DNA of 9,761 bases, taken from the NCBI GenBank assembly GCA_002368715.1, contig DFEO01000110.1, positions 1 to 9,761 on the forward strand, in the 5' to 3' direction. Of the stretch, positions 6,612-9,761 are shown piece after piece. This DNA comes from Ruminococcus sp. UBA3800. Lineage in GTDB: Bacteria; Bacillota; Clostridia; Oscillospirales; Ruminococcaceae. The notes below the pieces were generated by a model. The model searched no databases, had not been told where the DNA came from, and saw only the letters and a program-made list of their open reading frames with translations. How positions within the stretch are numbered: the stretch's first letter is position 1; the number at the start of each line of letters is the position of its first letter. The translations under genes and the position numbers were made by a program.

Positions 6612-8554
6612 TGGATATGGCTGCGGTAAAGAGGGTCAGGCGGATAAATATCATAGCGTTTGTTTCGGTGGCACTGTTTATGTTCATAATAAACAGTATG
6701 GTGCCGTATTCAAATGACGACTGGCACTATATGTTCGTTCTGCACTCTCCCGATCATGATTACGAGCTTAAAACAAAGATAGCTTATCTTATCCCGGATG
6801 TCAATGAAAGGCTCGTATCAAGCTTCTCCGATGTCCTGATATCGACGAAAAACCAGTATCTGGTCATGGGCGGCAGGGCGGTAAATCATTTCTTTTTGAT
6901 CCTCTTTCTGTATCTGGCGGATAAATGGCTCTTCAACATCGTAAATTCTATCGTGTTTGCATTGCTCGGGTATTTTATTTACAGGTTTGCTGCTCCGAAA
7001 AATAAGGGCGAAATGCCGTGGCTGCTGCCGCTGATATATCTTCTTACATTCCTGATGCCTGAAATGGGAAGCAATGTTTTCTGGATGGCCGGAGCTTTCA
7101 ACTATTTGTGGCCTTCTGTGCTGATAACAGGAACATGGCTGGTGATGAGACGGTGCTTCTATGGCGAGAGCAGGCTTAAATTTGCGCTGATGCTTCCGCT
7201 GGTGCTTGTGGCGTCTGCGACCAACGAGGTCTCGGGCGGAATGATGGGCGTTGTACTGCTTGTGTGGTTTCTGGTGGATGAAAACAAGAAAAAGAACTTT
7301 TTCAGATACTTTTTCTGTGTGCTGCTGTTTATTGCGGGCGAGGCTTTTGTCGTTCTGGCGCCGGGAAACTTCAACAGAGCAAAAAACTATAACGGTGTTA
7401 CGATCGGTGACAAGGGCAGGATACTGTCGATATGTCTTGAAAACCTCAAATTTGTCATCTATAACTATGGCTGGATGTTCATTGTGATGGCTGCACTGTG
7501 GCTGTATTTCAGGCCGCTGTTCAAGAGGTCGGACATAAGGATGTTCTCTTATGCGATAGGCGGCTTAGCAGGCTCCGTAGCTTATGGCTTCAGTGGGATA
7601 GGCGATCAGAGGATACAGTTTTATCCCGTTTCGCTGATATTTGCATCGTTCGTGATGTGTGCGGCAAGGCTTTACAAAGAGCTCAGTACAGAGCAGACGG
7701 ATGAAGTGAAGGCATATATCGCAAAGAACAAGGTGAGGATAACAGCTGTTTTTGCGGCGGTCATCTATCTGATACTTGTCAGGTTCATTTTCAGCTCGTT
7801 TGTTACCTATACCCCTGCTTTTTGCTATGTGCTGCTGTGGCTGTGGCTTTGTTCAAGAAAGGCAGGCGGCTTTGGAAAGATAACGCTCAAAGGCCTGTTT
7901 GAATACTGTTGTCAGAAGGTATGGATCATTATGGCGGGGTGTCTTGCGCTGCCGTGGGTCTATTATCTGGTGTTCGGCAAAGAGGGCTGGGACGGCACTA
8001 CATATCAGCTCGTTACGGCGATCAAGATATGTGCGCTTATGTTCACTGTATGGTTTTTGAGGTGGTGTGCCGTAAACGGCAGGATAGAGAAGCCCAAAAG
8101 CAAGAGAGTTCTGAGCCTTATCGAAAAGGTCAGGTCCGACGAGTTCAAGGCGAAGTATTACGGCAGCGGAGCCGTGATAAGGAGGGGTCTCATATGGTGT
8201 GTGTCCGTGTGTTTTGCAGTGAACATGGTGTGGAAACTGGCTGATGCAGCTGTAAGGGTGACACCTTATTATGCAATGGCGAGAAATATTTATGCCGAGA
8301 TCGAGGAGGCATCCAAAACCAAGGACAAGGTATATCACTATGAAGACGGACAGTTTATCAATCATGAGGGCAACGGTACCATCCTTTCGATCTATCAGGG
8401 CTCGCTTTCGGTGTCGCATATCCCGGCAGGGTGGATCGAGCTGTATTACGGAGTTATCATAAAGGGCGACGGTGAGTTTTCAGAAGCGTGGTCAACTAAC
8501 CGATATATACGCCAAAAGCAGGCAAAGGGAAAAGACGTAAAGCTCTGGTCTTAA
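6611..8554 (+). CDS. Polytopic membrane protein, DUF6056 family
   Basis: This 647-aa protein has roughly 13-15 hydrophobic membrane segments from about residue 12 to 560 and a soluble tail of about 85 residues. Family membership is suggested by NDDWHYM (35-41) just after TM1 and by NVFWMAGAFNYLWP (155-168), both typical of DUF6056 proteins. An acidic pair in the first outside loop and many TM helices recall GT-C glycosyltransferases that use lipid-linked sugars, but that is inference. The ATG at 6611 overlaps the stop of the lipoprotein gene (TGATG), with AAGGAG at 6591-6596 and TAGGG at 6601-6605 upstream. A TTG at 6608 and an ATG at 6617 are alternatives. It is the last gene of the operon. 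Possible roles include modification of a surface polymer or of a surface protein such as the pilin encoded downstream. Confidence 0.8.
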   Translation: MDMAAVKRVRRINIIAFVSVALFMFIINSMVPYSNDDWHYMFVLHSPDHDYELKTKIAYLIPDVNERLVSSFSDVLISTKNQYLVMGGRAVNHFFLILFLYLADKWLFNIVNSIVFALLGYFIYRFAAPKNKGEMPWLLPLIYLLTFLMPEMGSNVFWMAGAFNYLWPSVLITGTWLVMRRCFYGESRLKFALMLPLVLVASATNEVSGGMMGVVLLVWFLVDENKKKNFFRYFFCVLLFIAGEAFVVLAPGNFNRAKNYNGVTIGDKGRILSICLENLKFVIYNYGWMFIVMAALWLYFRPLFKRSDIRMFSYAIGGLAGSVAYGFSGIGDQRIQFYPVSLIFASFVMCAARLYKELSTEQTDEVKAYIAKNKVRITAVFAAVIYLILVRFIFSSFVTYTPAFCYVLLWLWLCSRKAGGFGKITLKGLFEYCCQKVWIIMAGCLALPWVYYLVFGKEGWDGTTYQLVTAIKICALMFTVWFLRWCAVNGRIEKPKSKRVLSLIEKVRSDEFKAKYYGSGAVIRRGLIWCVSVCFAVNMVWKLADAAVRVTPYYAMARNIYAEIEEASKTKDKVYHYEDGQFINHEGNGTILSIYQGSLSVSHIPAGWIELYYGVIIKGDGEFSEAWSTNRYIRQKQAKGKDVKLWS

Positions 8555-8558
8555 AAAA

Positions 8559-8586
8559 GCACAAAGTGTAAATGGTTAATTTGTGC
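8559..8586. terminator. Possible weak terminator hairpin after the DUF6056 gene
   Basis: GCACAAA (8559-8565) pairs with TTTGTGC (8580-8586) around a 14-base loop. The stem is A-T rich and is followed by only a short interrupted T stretch on the plus strand; six A residues precede it, giving a better U-run on the minus strand. It may slow or end transcription of the operon, but it is weaker than the other terminators in the window. Confidence 0.4.
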
Positions 8587-8622
8587 ATTTCTACAAAAGT
8601 GATAAAAATGTGTTAAAACCTA

Positions 8623-8654
8623 TTGACTTTTTATGCTAATAGTGATATTATAAT
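8623..8654 (+). promoter_or_regulatory. Strong sigma-A-type promoter of the pilin gene
   Basis: TTGACT (8623-8628) matches the -35 consensus at five of six positions. With a 17-base spacer the -10 is TATTAT (8646-8651); an overlapping perfect TATAAT (8649-8654) has a 20-base spacer. An A/T-rich stretch with A-tracts upstream (8591-8622) could act as an UP element. Transcription should begin near 8657-8661, giving a leader of about 108 bases. Confidence 0.8.
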
Positions 8655-8656
8655 AA

Positions 8657-8734
8657 CAAGCCAAAGGGAGTGACTACCCTTAGGACGAAAGCGAAATGTT
8701 CTGCTTATATCGGCTTGCGGGACGTTTCAGAACA
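8657..8734 (+). promoter_or_regulatory. Structured 5' leader with predicted pseudoknot
   Basis: Three perfect helices can be drawn. P1 is CAAGCC (8657-8662) with GGCTTG (8712-8717). P2 is AAGGG (8664-8668) with CCCTT (8677-8681) around an 8-base loop. P3 is TGTTCTG (8697-8703) with CAGAACA (8728-8734). P1 and P3 interleave, so together they form a pseudoknot. Between the helices are GGACGAAAGCG and GCGGGACG, unpaired or partly paired. The structure starts at the predicted transcription start and ends about 20 bases before the ribosome binding site, as expected for a riboswitch or RNA element acting on translation. I could not match it to a class I recall; the AAA...GGACG.AAAGC order is reminiscent of, but does not fit, c-di-GMP-I (GEMM) aptamers. 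Confidence 0.5.
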
Positions 8735-8765
8735 AATTATTTATATTTTTATGGAGGGATTTTCT

Positions 8766-9239
8766 ATGAAAAAGTCAAACCAGAAGGGCTTTACACTCGT
8801 AGAGCTCGTAGTAGTTATCGCTATCATCGGTATTCTGGCAGCTATCCTGGTACCTACAATGATGAACTACGTTAAGAAGTCCAGACTTAAGAGCGCTAAC
8901 TCTAACGCTAAGCTGATCTTCACAACCGCTAACAACCAGGCTGCTGACATGGTAGCTGAGGGCGAGGATCCTTCAACCTTCACATTCTCTGGCACACCTG
9001 CTGCTAACACTGCAGCTACATTCCAGGGCAAGGTTGAGAACGCAGTTTTCAACGCACTTAAGGACAACGGCGACGGCGTAGGCGTTGCTAAGTACAAGGT
9101 AACAGCTGAGGGCGAGATCGCTCTTGCTCAGTGGGCAACCGGTTCAGGCGCAGCTATCGTTGGTCAGTATCCTAACCCTGAGAAGGATCCTGATGCGGCT
9201 CATACATTCGGTACTGGCTTCAACAACAAGAGCTTCTAA
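8766..9239 (+). CDS. Type IV prepilin-like protein
   Basis: The 157-aa product has a classic class III signal: a short basic leader MKKSNQKG, cleavage expected after G8, then FTLVELVVVIAIIGILAAIL with glutamate at mature position 5 and a hydrophobic helix to about residue 34. The mature protein would be about 149 aa, with a Thr/Ala-rich, cysteine-free globular part. It would be processed by a PilD-type peptidase and assembled into a pilus or pseudopilus at the cell surface; no assembly genes are in this window. The ATG at 8766 has GGAGGG (8753-8758) at 7 bases; an earlier GTG at 8670 lies in the structured leader and is rejected. Codons are strongly skewed to GTA, GCT, ACA and AAC, unlike the flanking genes, which suggests high expression. 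In Ruminococcus albus a pilin-like protein (CbpC) binds cellulose; a similar adhesin role is possible but unproven. Confidence 0.93.
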   Translation: MKKSNQKGFTLVELVVVIAIIGILAAILVPTMMNYVKKSRLKSANSNAKLIFTTANNQAADMVAEGEDPSTFTFSGTPAANTAATFQGKVENAVFNALKDNGDGVGVAKYKVTAEGEIALAQWATGSGAAIVGQYPNPEKDPDAAHTFGTGFNNKSF

Positions 9240-9274
9240 TCAGTGTAAAGCCTAACAGATCAAAACTAAAAATG

Positions 9275-9304
9275 AGAGCTGCTCTTCGGAGCGGCTCTTT
9301 TTTT
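9275..9304 (+). terminator. Intrinsic terminator of the pilin gene
   Basis: AGAGCTGCTC (9275-9284) pairs with GAGCGGCTCT (9289-9298) through ten pairs including one G-T, capped by a stable UUCG tetraloop closed by C-G. Seven T residues (9298-9304) end it. It lies 36 bases after the pilin stop codon. Confidence 0.95.
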
Positions 9305-9550
9305 GTCTGCCGAGCGCCATTTTTACCGCAGTCTTACAGGAAAACCAAGCAGCATTAACCGAGCATTAGAATCAAGAATCATACAAAGGGGCTCAGATCT
9401 GAACCGCTCTGCTGCGTGCTGACGTTCAAGGCAGCTATAAATGCGGGATGGTGAGGGAAATATGCTCGGTGTATTGACGAAGAAAGCTTACCGCGTATAT
9501 TTGAATCCCGGACAATATAAAGGTTTCGGCAAGGATCCGATCTTCAAAAT
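9305..9550. other. Intergenic stretch without a convincing gene
   Basis: About 250 bases between the pilin terminator and the bidirectional terminator hold no ORF with a good start and recognisable product. I see a 10-base palindrome TCAGATCTGA at 9393-9402 and a promoter-like pair TTGACG (9474-9479) and TATATT (9496-9501) with a 16-base spacer. A 42-aa ORF at 9462-9590 (GAGGG upstream, product starting MLGVLTKKAYRVY) runs through the downstream terminator hairpin and is probably not a gene. Confidence 0.5.
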
Positions 9551-9588
9551 AAAAATCCCTCGCAACATATGCTGCGAGGGATTTTTTT
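9551..9588. terminator. Bidirectional intrinsic terminator
   Basis: ATCCCTCGCA (9555-9564) pairs perfectly with TGCGAGGGAT (9573-9582), and the flanking A-run and T-run extend the stem to about 14 pairs, with an 8-base loop. T-runs exist on both strands, so it can end the minus-strand gene at 9613 and any plus-strand transcription entering from the left. Confidence 0.92.
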
Positions 9589-9612
9589 GACTTCCGAACG
9601 AAAAAGATGACA

Positions 9613-9761
9613 TTATTTTTTATTGCCTTTGGCGGTCTTCAAAGAGGCGACAAGCATTTTCTTTATTTCAAGGCAGTCATTTAGCATTGTTTCACCGTGA
9701 GCTTCCTCGATATATCCTGAAAGAATAAGCAGCCTGAGCCAATATTCTGTCTCGGCGGTCT
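9613..9761 (-). CDS. Four-helix-bundle protein (S23/IVP family), C-terminal part
   Basis: The gene reads on the minus strand and is cut by the right edge of the window. The 48 visible residues begin TAETEYWLRLLILSGYIEE and continue through a helix with MLNDCLEIKKMLVASLKTA to the stop (complement of 9613-9615). The pattern of ETEYWL.LL...GYI, then a helix ending L..S.KTAK is characteristic of the C-terminal half of the four-helix-bundle family named after proteins encoded in 23S rRNA intervening sequences. Free-standing copies are common in bacteria and their function is unknown. No start or promoter is visible. The bidirectional terminator just downstream in its reading direction fits a complete 3' end. 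Confidence 0.85.
   Translation of the reverse strand, partial: TAETEYWLRLLILSGYIEEAHGETMLNDCLEIKKMLVASLKTAKGNKK

Noticed and set aside
7853..8419. 188-aa minus-strand open frame inside the DUF6056 gene
   Set aside because: It is antisense to a coding region with clear membrane segments, and no family resemblance or ribosome binding site supports it.
8657..8734. Assignment of the pilin leader to the c-di-GMP-I (GEMM) riboswitch
   Set aside because: AAA before a hairpin and GGACG.AAAGC after it look similar, but the expected GGCAAA...GCAAAGCC pairing is missing and the 6-bp helix pairs elsewhere. It is reported as unclassified instead.
9347..9358. AGCAGCATTAA repeats the SRP RNA motif seen at 10-20
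   Set aside because: Only 11 bases are shared, the GGAA tetraloop and surrounding context are absent, and it is likely a coincidence.
9393..9402. 10-base palindrome TCAGATCTGA as an operator
   Set aside because: It stands alone with no promoter overlap and no second copy seen, so it is too short to support a claim.

Overview
The window looks like chromosomal DNA from a Gram-positive anaerobe of the Clostridia, most likely Ruminococcus or a close relative in the Oscillospiraceae. This is an inference. It rests on the SRP RNA-dnaX-ybaB-recR order, strong GGAGG-type ribosome binding sites, sigma-A-like promoters, a lipoprotein sugar-binding-type protein and a DUF6056 membrane protein. No transposase, integrase, phage gene or CRISPR array is visible.

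Region 1 (1-3755) is a plus-strand housekeeping operon. It opens with the 3' part of a small SRP RNA cut by the window edge. Then come dnaX (clamp-loader subunit, GTG start at 104), a YbaB/EbfC nucleoid-associated protein, recR, a PqqD-like small protein and an HPr-kinase-like P-loop protein. The genes are nearly abutting or overlap, and a strong intrinsic terminator ends the run. The last two genes are the odd part: a PqqD-type domain paired with an HprK-type kinase is known from peptide-modification clusters, but here it sits behind recombination genes with no visible precursor peptide or modifying enzyme.

Region 2 (3788-8586) is a second plus-strand operon with a near-consensus extended -10 promoter and a perfect 8-bp hairpin in its leader. 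It encodes a two-TM membrane sensor with a degenerate GGDEF domain, an extracellular solute-binding lipoprotein without its own ABC permease, and a large polytopic DUF6056 membrane protein. The genes overlap or are coupled, which suggests one envelope or sensing function.

Region 3 (8623-9304) is a single-gene unit: a strong promoter, a roughly 108-nt leader that can fold into an interleaved (pseudoknot) structure, a type IV prepilin-like gene with codon choice unlike its neighbours, and a UUCG-loop terminator.

Region 4 (9305-9761) holds about 250 bases without a convincing gene (one weak 42-codon ORF and one promoter-like pair). A long bidirectional terminator follows, then the C-terminal end of a minus-strand four-helix-bundle (S23/IVP family) protein that runs off the window.

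The best candidates for something new are the structured pilin leader, the PqqD/HprK-like pair and the degenerate-GGDEF/lipoprotein/DUF6056 operon.
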